The position numbers were made by a program, and so were the translations under genes. Positions 1 to 5,608 of a DNA stretch of 5,608 bases are shown piece after piece; position 1 is the first letter of the stretch, and every line of letters starts with the position of its first letter. The notes under the pieces are model-generated. The model was not told where the DNA came from, did no database searches, and saw only the letters and a list, made by a program, of their open reading frames with translations. This stretch comes from JBOGWP01 sp050693875 (GTDB lineage: Bacteria > Actinomycetota > CADDZG01 > JAHWKV01 > JBOGWP01), in the NCBI GenBank assembly GCA_050693875.1, contig JBOGWP010000128.1, forward strand, positions 1 to 5,608, written 5' to 3'.

Positions 1-2
1 CA

Positions 3-90
3 GTCCTCGAGGGACGACACCCTTGCTGGCGTCAGGCCTCCGAGGCCGTCCTCCCGGGACGCCGTCTCATTTCAGTCCTCGTGGGACGAG
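3..90. repeat. Three copies of a short hairpin motif GTCCTnnnGGGAC
   Basis: The motif occurs at 3-15 (loop CGA), 48-60 (loop CCC) and 75-87 (loop CGT). Each copy can fold into a 5-bp stem closed by a T-G pair, and each is followed by G. The first and third copies share a longer core, CAGTCCTCG(A/T)GGGACGA, starting at 1 and 73. Start-to-start distances are 45 and 27 bases, both multiples of three, so the copies would also be in phase if this were coding sequence. The function is unknown. They lie just upstream of the 122-3425 gene and could be leader hairpins, remnants of a repeat array cut by the window edge, or a repeated peptide in the tail of an upstream gene. Confidence 0.4.
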
Positions 91-106
91 CGACAGTAGC
101 GTTCCC

Positions 107-114
107 GGAAGGAG
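107..114 (+). promoter_or_regulatory. Ribosome binding site that fixes the GTG start at 122
   Basis: GGAAGGAG ends seven bases before the GTG at 122. Reading from that GTG gives M-T-N-G-N-P-I-S-G-G-G-D-Y-T-R-F-T-F-D-P, and the YTRF.FDP stretch is where the DUF6519 family similarity begins. The reading frame is open further upstream, but the earlier in-frame ATG at 23 has no comparable site and would add low-complexity residues. Confidence 0.75.
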
Positions 115-121
115 ACCTCTG

Positions 122-3100
122 GTGACGAATGGTAATCCCATCAGCGGGGGCGGCGATTACACGAGGTTCACCTTCGACCCGTCCGACGACCACGCCGCGG
201 TCTTCATGCAGCAGGGCCGGGTCATGCTCGACGCCGACTTCAACGAGCTGGCCGCGATCGTCGACCGGCGCCTGCGCGCCGAGACCATCGATGTCATCGG
301 GCGCTGCACCGTCCCCCGCGAGACCCCCGAGGCCTTTCGGATCGACCTCGCCGGCGGGGCGCTCACGATCGGGCACGGGCGCCTCTACGCCGACGGGCTG
401 CTCGCCGAGAACCGGGGGGCCGAGCCCTCCTCTACGACGCCTCGCTCGGGGAGGTGCGCGGCACCCAGCCGGTTGCGTACGAGGACCAGCCCTACCTCCC
501 CGCCGCCGCCGCGTTGGCCCCCCTTCCGCAGGGCGGCGGCCCCCACCTCGCCTATCTCGACGTGTGGCGGCGCGAGGTGACCTACCTCACCGAGGCCGAC
601 CTCCTCGAGAAGGCCGTGGGGGTGGACACGACCACCCGCCTCCAGACCGTCTGGCAGGTGCGCCTATTCGACCCATGGGGCGACGGGGCGCCGGGGACGC
701 TCGCCTGCGACACGCCCGACGACGCAATCCCGGGATGGGCGGACCATACCGCTCCCTCTGCGGGCAGGCTGACGACCGCCGCCGCCGGCGTCACGGAGGA
801 CGACGACCCGTGCACGATCCCTCCCAACGGCGGCTACCGGGGCACCGAGAACCGCCTCTACCGGGTGGAGATCCACGACCCGGGGCCCGGGGGGACGGCC
901 ACATTCACGTGGTCGCGCGACAACGGCTCGGTGGCCACCGCCGTGATCGGCCTCAGCCTGGCGAGGAACGTCCTCACCGTCGTGCGGACGGGGCGCGATT
1001 CGGTGCTGTGCTTCTCCCCCAGCGACTGGGTGGAAGTGACCGACGACCACCTCGAGCTGTACGGCAAGCCGGGGGTGATCCGCAAGGTCGCGGCGGTCGA
1101 CGACGTGGCGGAGACGATCACGCTGGCGGCTTCGCTCCCGGCCGGGACCTTCGACCCCACCGATGCCGCGCGGCACACTCGGGTGGTCCGCTGGACCAGG
1201 AGGGGCTCGTGCGCGACCCCAACGGGGTCGTCGTGGCCGACATCGACGCCGCCGGGGGCGTGATCCCCGTTCCCGCCGCGTCGACCCCGCCCGTGACGCT
1301 CGTCCTCGAGGACGGGGTGCAGGTCACCTTCTCCACCGATCCCGCCGGAGGAGCGTTCCATGCCGGGGACCACTGGTCCTTCGCGGCCCGCGTCGCGGAC
1401 GCCTCCGTGGAGATCCTCGACGCCGCGCCCCCGCGGGGGATCCTCACCACTTCTGCCGCCTCGCCGTGGTCACCTTTCCCGACGACAAGATCGACTGCCG
1501 CACGCTGTGGCCTCCGGAGGCCGGGGGGGCGGGGTGCGACTGCTCGGTCTGCGTCACCCCAGAGTCGCACGCCAGCGGGGCGCTCACCATCCAGCGGGCG
1601 ATTGACCAGGTGCGCGCCTTGGGGGCAAGGTCTGCGTGGCGCCGGGCACCTACCGGCTCGCCGCGACGGTGACGATCGGCGGGGCGCGGTCGGTGACCCT
1701 GCACGGGGCGGGGTGGCGCACGGTGCTGCTCCACACGGGAGCAGGCCCGGCGGTGGCCGTGAACGGCTCCGCGGGCGTCAGGGTTGAGGAGATGACCATC
1801 CTGACCGCGGCGGTCGCCCCCGAGCGGGCCGTCGAGGGAGGGCTGGCGGCGGCGACGGGGATGGGGGTCCTCGTTCGCAACAGCGCCGGGGTGACCGTGC
1901 AGCGCTGCGTCGTGCTCCAGATCGGGCGCGGGCGGGGGCAGGACACGGCCGGCGCGCCGGCGGGCCCCCTCGGGTTCCTGGGATCAGGGGGCCGGCGATC
2001 GCGCTCACCGAGGTTTGCGGTCGAGTGCTTCCTGCGCGAGAACGCGCTGGCCGGGGGGGCCGGAATCGTGGTTGTCGCCTCCGGCGGCCAGAAGATCTCC
2101 GGCCTCGAGGTGACCGCCGGGTTCCGGGCCGCGGCCGTCGCCAACCTGTTCATCGAGGACAACCTGATTCTCGCCGCCGCGCTCGGCGTGGCGATCGACG
2201 GGCTGGTGCTCTCGCTGCTCGAGACCCGCATTGCCGGCAACACGCTGCTCTACTGCCGCTCGGCGGGGGTGCTCGCCCGGGGGCGGACCATGGCCGGGGC
2301 GTCCCCCTCGCACGTGGCGGTACGGCACAACACGGTCTGGGCCGCCGGCAACGGGATCGTGGTGGGCAGCGACGCCGCCACCGTGGAGGGGAACGAGGTC
2401 GCCGGTGCCGGAAGGGAGAACGCAGGGGCAGGCGACGGGATCGCCCTCGTCCCGACCGAGCTCACCGGCGAGATGGAGCGGGTGCGGATCGCCGGCAACC
2501 GGGTCGCGCGCGTCGGGGGGATAGGGATCGCGTTGCGCGGACGGATCGCCTCGGCGATCGTCACCGGCAACGTCGTGGAGCGGGCCGGCGGCGGGATCGT
2601 GATGACCGACGGGTCGGACGCGGGCGACCTCACCGTGGAGGGCAACTCCATCAGCGACGTCGGGGCCGACGCCGGACAAGGAGCCTTCGTCTCCGGGATC
2701 CGGGCGGTGGTGGCGGAGCAGGTCCGCATCGCCGGCAACACCGTGCGCGGGGTCGGGCGGGGGGCCCTGGCGACAACGGGACGCACGGGCATCCATGTCG
2801 TGGGGTCCTCCTCGGTCGCCGTCTCGGGCAACGATGTCTCCGACATCGGGCCGACGGACAAGTTTCGCCGGGATCGAGGTGGTCGGACCATTCCGGCACG
2901 CCGACATCGCCGGCAACACGGCCAGGCGCACCCGCGAGGCCGGCGCACCCGACACCTCGGAGTGGTGGGGATCCGGGTGCGGCCGGCACCGCGCCCCGGC
3001 ACTGGAAGGGTCATCGGCACGGTGGCGTACGTGGCGGTGAAGGCCGCCGTGTTCCTCGTCGCCCCCGAGCGGATCGTGCGCCTCCCGAGGGGCAGGGAAA

Positions 3101-3425
3101 CCGTCGGCGTGCGGGGCAACCTCGCCGAGGCCTTCGGGCTCTCGCCCGCGGTCGAGGTGGCGGTTGCGGGCTCCTGCACGCTCTCGGACAACCGGTGCCT
3201 GCTCGCCTCGGAAAAGGCGCAGGCGGTGGTACGGGTCGCAGGCGGGGCCGCCATCGCCGGCGGCAATTACGTCGAGGGGCCCGGGAGGTCCCGGCCATCG
3301 TCCTCGAGGTTCCCGCCGGGCCGTTCACGGTCCTGGGCAACGTGACGAGCGGGCCGATCCGGGCCGCCTCGATGGGTACCGGCCTCGGGCCGCCCTGGCA
3401 GGCCCTCAACGTCGTGGCACCCTAG
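122..3425 (+). CDS. DUF6519 plus right-handed beta-helix protein, frame broken by about nine single-base indels
   Basis: The N-terminal part has DUF6519 hallmarks: YTRFTFDP, MQQGRVMLDADFNE, AYEDQPYL, YLDVWRREVT, TRLQTVWQVRLFDP, NGGYRGTENRLYRVEIHDPG, FTWSRDNGSVAT, VRW-DQEG, HHFCRLAVVTFPD and CDCSVCVTPESHASG. From about base 1588 (residue near 490) TIQRAIDQVRA-GG-VCVAPGTYRL opens a right-handed beta-helix with many GN-turn coils such as VRIAGNRVARVGG and VAVSGNDVSDIG, ending in LNVVAP and TAG. Segments by frame: 122-418, 420-1194, 1195-1445, 1446-1625, 1626-1988, 1989-2010, 2012-2865, 2866-2969, 2970-3284, 3285-3425. Restoring seven bases and removing two gives 3309 bases, about 1102 residues, with no internal stop. 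Beta-helix proteins of this kind are often spikes, fibres or surface-acting proteins; such a role is inferred here. The biochemical activity of DUF6519 is unknown to me. No signal peptide is visible. It probably shares an operon with the gene at 3442. Confidence 0.82.
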
Positions 3426-3441
3426 GGGGAGGAGACGTCAA

Positions 3442-4008
3442 ATGCGGCTGGAGACCTTCGAGGGCGAGCGGAAGATCTCCGACCTGGTCGGGCGATTCCA
3501 CGCGATCTCGGGACGCGGGGCTGCGGCCAAGGCCAGGGAGGCCGAGCGCGCCCTGCTCGAGGCGAACCCCTACCTCAAGGAGATGCGCCGCGTCCCGGAG
3601 GGGGCCCTGATCGTCGTGCCGGACCTCCCCGGGGTCAATCCGGCGCGCTCGCGCCCCGGAACGGGTCCCTCCCGGCCGGCGTTCGACGTGCTGCGGCCGG
3701 CGATCGAGCGAGGGTCCGAGGCGGTGGCCGCCTCGCTGGCCCAGGCTGCGGCCCGGGCGGGCGAGGAGGCCGCGGCGCTGAAGGACCGGGAGGTGCGAGC
3801 CGCGCTGCGCGAGGCCCCCGCGCTCGAGAAGGCCGCGGCTGCGGCCGGCGCCGCCGCGGCGGACCGGGCGAAGCGGGCGAGGGAGCTGCAACGCCTTAGC
3901 GCCCAGGCTCTGAAGGTGCTGGCCGACGACCTGGAGGCGTTCGCCCGGGTGATGGGAGTGGAGACCGAAGCGGGGAAGCCTCCCCCGCCGAAGCGGACGG
4001 GTCGCTGA
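3442..4008 (+). CDS. LysM-like / tail-protein-X-like protein with Ala-rich helical tail
   Basis: This is an intact 188-residue protein. It starts at ATG 3442, seven bases after a strong GGGGGAGGAG site (3425-3434) and 16 bases after the stop of the preceding gene, so co-transcription is likely. Residues 1-63 look like a LysM or phage tail protein X fold: ISDLVGRFH near residue 12, then LLEANPYLKEMRRVPEGALIVVPD at 38-61, where NP-L and PEG--I-VP match the usual LysM end. Residues 64-82 form a Pro/Arg/Ser-rich linker. Residues 83-172 are Ala/Glu/Arg-rich and probably one or more long helices or a coiled coil. The C-terminus (178-188) is a basic Pro-rich tail. Small LysM-like proteins in tail and contractile injection loci hold or connect baseplate parts; that role is inferred from context. 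No signal peptide or membrane segment is seen. Unlike its upstream neighbour it has no frame disruption. Confidence 0.72.
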   Translation: MRLETFEGERKISDLVGRFHAISGRGAAAKAREAERALLEANPYLKEMRRVPEGALIVVPDLPGVNPARSRPGTGPSRPAFDVLRPAIERGSEAVAASLAQAAARAGEEAAALKDREVRAALREAPALEKAAAAAGAAAADRAKRARELQRLSAQALKVLADDLEAFARVMGVETEAGKPPPPKRTGR

Positions 4009-4022
4009 CGGGCCCGTCAGCG
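4003..4022 (+). terminator. Perfect 20-base palindrome over the stop codon, terminator-like hairpin
   Basis: CGCTGACGGGCCCGTCAGCG is its own reverse complement. As RNA it can form an 8-bp stem with a GGCC loop, followed by UUCU rather than a true U tract. It includes the TGA stop of the 3442-4008 gene and lies between convergent genes, where a terminator is expected. A second stem, GCTGCC/GGCAGC with a 5-base loop, follows at 4051-4067. Being palindromic, it could equally be a protein-binding site. Confidence 0.45.
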
Positions 4023-4050
4023 TTCTGGCAGCGCTGAGCGGTGGATGAAT

Positions 4051-4067
4051 GCTGCCCGAACGGCAGC
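4051..4067. terminator. Second hairpin in the convergent intergenic gap
   Basis: GCTGCC-CGAAC-GGCAGC gives a 6-bp stem with a 5-base loop, about 30 bases beyond the stop codon of the minus-strand nucleotidyltransferase gene. On the minus strand the hairpin is followed by ATTCATCC, which is only weakly T-rich. It may help end transcription of either convergent unit. No other feature is seen between 4023 and 4096. Confidence 0.25.
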
Positions 4068-4096
4068 CGAGACGGCGAGGCGCAGCGTCGGCGTCG

Positions 4097-4621
4097 TTAG
4101 CAGCCCTGGACGGCGGCCAGGACCGCCTTGCGGAAGGAAGCCGGGTCGATCGCAGGGAATCGGTAGAGGCCGGGCTCGATACGGTCGTAGAAGTCGAGCA
4201 GGCGGTCGGGCTCGACCAGCCCCTCTCCCAGCATGCGGCGCACGTCGTCCGTGTCCTGGCTGTGGCCGCGCTCGATCTTCGCAAGGGCCTGCGAGTAAAG
4301 GTCGTAGTGGAAGAATGTCACCGCTCCTTCCAGGGCAATGAACAGACTCCGCTCCCGCCAGCCGGGCAGCTCCGGGATGAAGTGGTCGGGAGCGGCGAGC
4401 TCGACGTTGAGGCGAAGGGTCTCCTTCAGCCTCGGGAGCGCCCGGAGCAGCTCGTCGGACTCGGGAACGATGGTAAGGTCGACGTCGATCGTAGCCTCCC
4501 GCCACCCGTGGAGGATCGCCGTCACCCCCCCGGTGAAGTACACGCTGGTCGGCTCCCCGGCCGCCCTCCCAAGCTCGGCCATGAACCGCCGGACACCATC
4601 GACGGTCGTCAGCCTCCGCAT
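4097..4621 (-). CDS. DUF6036/AbiEii-like nucleotidyltransferase, possible toxin
   Basis: Reading from the ATG at 4621-4619 gives 174 residues ending in VQGC and TAA. The nucleotidyltransferase fold signature is clear: VYFTGGVTAILHG (residues 27-39) supplies the GG motif, and REATIDVDLTI (41-51) supplies the D-x-D metal-binding pair, D46 and D48. E74 in NVELAAPDHF is a candidate third acidic residue. Residues 103-131 (FFHYDLYSQALAKIERG then DTDDVRRML) match the conserved region seen in DUF6036 and AbiEii-like proteins. Family members transfer nucleotides to RNA or protein targets and often act as toxins of two-gene modules; the target here is unknown. The start overlaps the end of the upstream 91-residue gene by 13 bases, indicating translational coupling. 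A much longer reading in the same frame, starting near 5017, is Arg/Pro-rich and crosses the other gene, so it was not chosen. Confidence 0.8.
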   Translation of the reverse strand: MRRLTTVDGVRRFMAELGRAAGEPTSVYFTGGVTAILHGWREATIDVDLTIVPESDELLRALPRLKETLRLNVELAAPDHFIPELPGWRERSLFIALEGAVTFFHYDLYSQALAKIERGHSQDTDDVRRMLGEGLVEPDRLLDFYDRIEPGLYRFPAIDPASFRKAVLAAVQGC

Positions 4622-4884
4622 TCCACCGCCCGCTCGAAGCTCACCAGCCTCCGGACCAGAGCGTTGTAGCGGGAATGGGCGGTTCTGGGGTCCTCTCGCT
4701 CCAGCAAGCGGTACAGACGATGCTCGGGCGAGTCGATCGGCAGTTCCGGCACCTCGAAGCCGAGGATGCGAAGGCGCGGGGAGCCGATCGACACGACCAG
4801 GGCCCCGAGGGACTCCACGCCCTCCTTCAGGTCGAGGATGCCCGCGTCGATCAGGTCGGAGCCGGGGAGCTGGCGATCGGGCAC
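4609..4884 (-). CDS. Small conserved-looking partner of the nucleotidyltransferase, possible antitoxin
   Basis: This 91-residue protein starts at GTG 4884 and ends at TGA 4611-4609. I cannot assign a named family. Visible features are LPGSDLIDAGILDLKEG (residues 6-22), a VVSIGSPRLRILGF segment (30-43) and a strongly patterned C-terminus, PEHRLYRLLE (53-62) followed by HSRYNALVRRLVSFERA (70-86), which looks helical and basic. I recall similar HSRYNALVRRL-type proteins directly upstream of DUF6036-type nucleotidyltransferases in actinobacteria, from memory and unchecked. The 13-base overlap with the next gene supports coupled expression as a pair. The start is uncertain: the frame stays open upstream, reading LALPWD just before the GTG, without an ATG, and only a weak GGGA lies before the GTG. 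Confidence 0.68.
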   Translation of the reverse strand: MPDRQLPGSDLIDAGILDLKEGVESLGALVVSIGSPRLRILGFEVPELPIDSPEHRLYRLLEREDPRTAHSRYNALVRRLVSFERAVECGG

Positions 4885-5158
4885 GTCCCATGGTAGCGCC
4901 AGCCCCCGAACGCCCCGCGCAGCGGGGGTCGCCGGGCACCCGGCCCGCCGACGCGGGCATCCTCGTCACGTCCTCAGTTCGGCGGAGCATCACCAGCCAG
5001 AGCACGCTCCAACCCACGTCACCCAGCCGATCCAGTCGGGTATGGGCCCCAGTCGGGCCGGATCACCGATACCCCAATGCCGGCCTGCACGATCAAGGCG
5101 AGCAGTAGCACTGGCGGGTCGCTTCGCTTCCCGGTACGGGCTGGAAAAGCAAGGGGCG
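4885..5158. other. Stretch without a confident gene, holding leader hairpins and a possible broken small gene
   Basis: No intact reading frame here has convincing protein-like composition. On the minus strand it is the leader of the two-gene unit. It contains two GC hairpins (4913-4927 and 4931-4944). Further up, about 5111 to 4950, short hydrophobic, Trp-rich stretches in three frames may be a decayed or mis-sequenced membrane protein. I see no clear -35/-10 promoter. Confidence 0.5.
4913..4944 (-). promoter_or_regulatory. Tandem GC hairpins in the leader of the minus-strand unit
   Basis: CCCCGC-GCA-GCGGGG (4913-4927) and GCCGGG-CA-CCCGGC (4931-4944) are perfect 6-bp inverted repeats three bases apart, roughly 30-60 bases before the GTG at 4884. 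They could be an operator or a structured leader controlling the two-gene unit. In DNA this GC-rich short stems also arise by chance, so a function is inferred only from position. Confidence 0.3.
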
Positions 5159-5368
5159 GCCTCCGGCCGCGGTCCTCAATGTCGGGCCGCCTCGCTCGCT
5201 CGGCGAGCCGAGCCTCCGGCGGCGTTCAATGCCGGCAGGGCCTCGCCTCGCTCGGCGAGCCAAGCCTCCGGCCGCGGTCCTCAATGTCGGCCCGCCTCGC
5301 TCGCTCGGCGAGCCGAGCCTCTGGCGGCGTTCAATGCCGGCAGGACCTCACATTGCTCGGTGCCTGCC
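5159..5368. repeat. Tandem repeat cluster: two 105-base units, each of two ~52-base half-units with hairpins
   Basis: Half-units start with GCCTC(C/T)GG at 5159, 5212, 5264 and 5317. Units 5159-5263 and 5264-5368 differ at three positions over their first 86 bases, then diverge towards the end of the second. Alternating half-units carry TCCTCAATGTCGG or GTTCAATGCCGGCAGG. The half-units contain TCGCTCGGCGAGCC or a variant; it is clearly degraded in the last copy. CTCGGCGAGCCGAG, for example at 5199-5212, folds as a 5-bp stem with a CGAG loop. The 105-base period is a multiple of three and some frames stay open across it, but the Arg/Ala/Ser-rich products and the mixed frames argue against coding. 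It looks like a REP-like or other intergenic hairpin repeat family, which I cannot name. Confidence 0.75.
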
Positions 5369-5460
5369 GGGCCCCGCTTGAAGGTGCGCCCCTGGCGGCC
5401 CTCTGTGTCAACCTCGCGTGAGACAAGCTACGCGGCGAATCATTGACCCCAGAGGGCGAG

Positions 5461-5467
5461 AAGGAGG
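5461..5467 (+). promoter_or_regulatory. Ribosome binding site of the transposase gene
   Basis: AAGGAGG ends eight bases before ATG 5476, which favours this ATG over the in-frame ATG at 5482. No convincing promoter hexamer pair was found; TTGACC at 5443-5448 resembles a -35 box but lacks a partner. Confidence 0.6.
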
Positions 5468-5475
5468 TCTTCTTC

Positions 5476-5608
5476 ATGGCTATGGCTGTTGCGACGAGCG
5501 AGGGCCCGCGCCCTGACGCTCGACAGGTGAACGATCCCGATCCGGAGGTCCTGGAGCGGGCGCAACGCCGGCAGTACCCGGCTTCATACAAGCTGCGCGT
5601 CCTGGCCG
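5476..5608 (+). CDS. Transposase OrfA-like protein, N-terminus only (IS3-type helix-turn-helix)
   Basis: The reading from ATG 5476 runs open to the window end, 44 codons plus one base. It begins MAMAVATSEG and continues VNDPDPEVLERAQRRQ, then YPASYKLRVLA. The pattern DPEV-ERA-RR-(F/Y)-A-YKLR(I/V)L is the familiar N-terminus of IS3-family OrfA-like transposase proteins, where YK--IL begins the helix-turn-helix that recognises the element's ends. In IS3 elements OrfA is joined to the DDE catalytic OrfB by frameshifting; that part lies beyond the window. The start is supported by AAGGAGG eight bases upstream. It is the only gene at this edge and lies about 107 bases after the tandem repeat cluster. 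Confidence 0.75.
   Translation, partial: MAMAVATSEGPRPDARQVNDPDPEVLERAQRRQYPASYKLRVLA

Larger units (their letters stand above)
5405..5608 (+). mobile_element. Left part of an insertion sequence, probably IS3 family, cut by the window edge
   Basis: A transposase gene starts at 5476 with its own ribosome site. Upstream, the sequence beginning TGTGTCAACCTCGCGTGAGA near 5405 has the look of a terminal inverted repeat (TG start, TGTCAACC...GTGAGAC), as expected for an IS left end about 70 bases before its first gene. The right end is outside the window, so neither the matching inverted repeat nor a target duplication can be checked, and the exact boundary is tentative. Confidence 0.5.

Noticed and set aside
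1..90. CRISPR array fragment
   Set aside because: Core palindromes repeat, but spacing is 45 and 27 bases and repeat flanks do not match, so the regular repeat-spacer pattern is missing.
1..125. Tail of an upstream gene, ending either at TAG 97-99 or at TGA 123-125 (a GTGA overlap with the next start)
   Set aside because: Both frames are open from the edge, and the first has the more G/C-rich third codon positions, but there are only 33-41 codons, no recognisable motif, and repeated palindromes that confuse the signal. Neither can be called.
129..1787. A 552-residue open frame on the + strand
   Set aside because: Its product is mostly Arg/Pro/Gly-rich, typical of a shadow frame in GC-rich DNA. 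Only about 1195-1445 (DQEGLVRDPNGVVVADIDAA...) is real protein, as one segment of the broken DUF6519 gene.
2005..2955. Long minus-strand open frames opposite the beta-helix region
   Set aside because: Low-complexity Arg/Pro/His-rich products without motifs; they mirror the real + strand gene and have no ribosome site.
122..3425. Programmed frameshifting or G-run phase variation in the large gene
   Set aside because: Nine shifts in one gene is far beyond programmed frameshifting, the sites share no slippery heptamer, and the G runs (two to six bases) are short for phase-variable tracts.
4338..5108. A 256-residue + strand open frame over the minus-strand pair
   Set aside because: Ser/Arg/Pro-rich shadow of the nucleotidyltransferase and its partner, which show clear protein motifs on the other strand.
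5077..5446. Open + strand frames across the tandem repeats
   Set aside because: They stay open only because the 105-base period is a multiple of three. Products are Arg/Ala/Ser repeats with no ribosome site or family resemblance.

Overview
This is a very GC-rich bacterial window with GTG starts, strong GGAGG-type ribosome sites and G/C-ending codons. The style fits an actinomycete or another high-GC, possibly uncultured, lineage. The sequence alone does not settle the taxon.

Region 1 (about 1-4022, + strand) holds two closely spaced genes. The first (122-3425) is a DUF6519-type protein with a right-handed parallel beta-helix C-terminal half. It does not read through in one frame. Homology-like continuity runs across ten segments in all three frames, and adding seven single bases and removing two gives one stop-free frame of about 1102 residues. 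Most of the missing bases are Gs in G runs, so homopolymer sequencing error is a strong explanation and recent decay the main alternative. Sixteen bases later lies an intact 188-residue protein with a LysM-like N-terminus and an Ala-rich helical tail (3442-4008). Such pairs are typical of phage-tail-like or contractile-injection-type loci, so the window may be the downstream end of one; no sheath, tube or baseplate gene is visible here. A perfect 20-base palindrome covers the stop codon of the second gene.

Region 2 (4097-4884, - strand) is a convergent two-gene unit. A 91-residue protein of unrecognised family is followed, with a 13-base overlap, by a 174-residue DUF6036/AbiEii-like nucleotidyltransferase. 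The layout resembles toxin-antitoxin or abortive-infection modules.

Region 3 (4885-5608) is mostly non-coding accessory DNA. It has two GC hairpins in the leader of the minus-strand unit, a stretch with a possible broken small membrane protein, and a cluster of four hairpin-bearing repeats of about 52 bases (two 105-base units, 5159-5368). At the right edge is the left part of an insertion sequence whose transposase OrfA-like gene starts at 5476 and runs off the window.

Overall the window looks like the join between a tail-like or surface-structure operon and a mobile, defence-like segment carrying repeats and an IS element.
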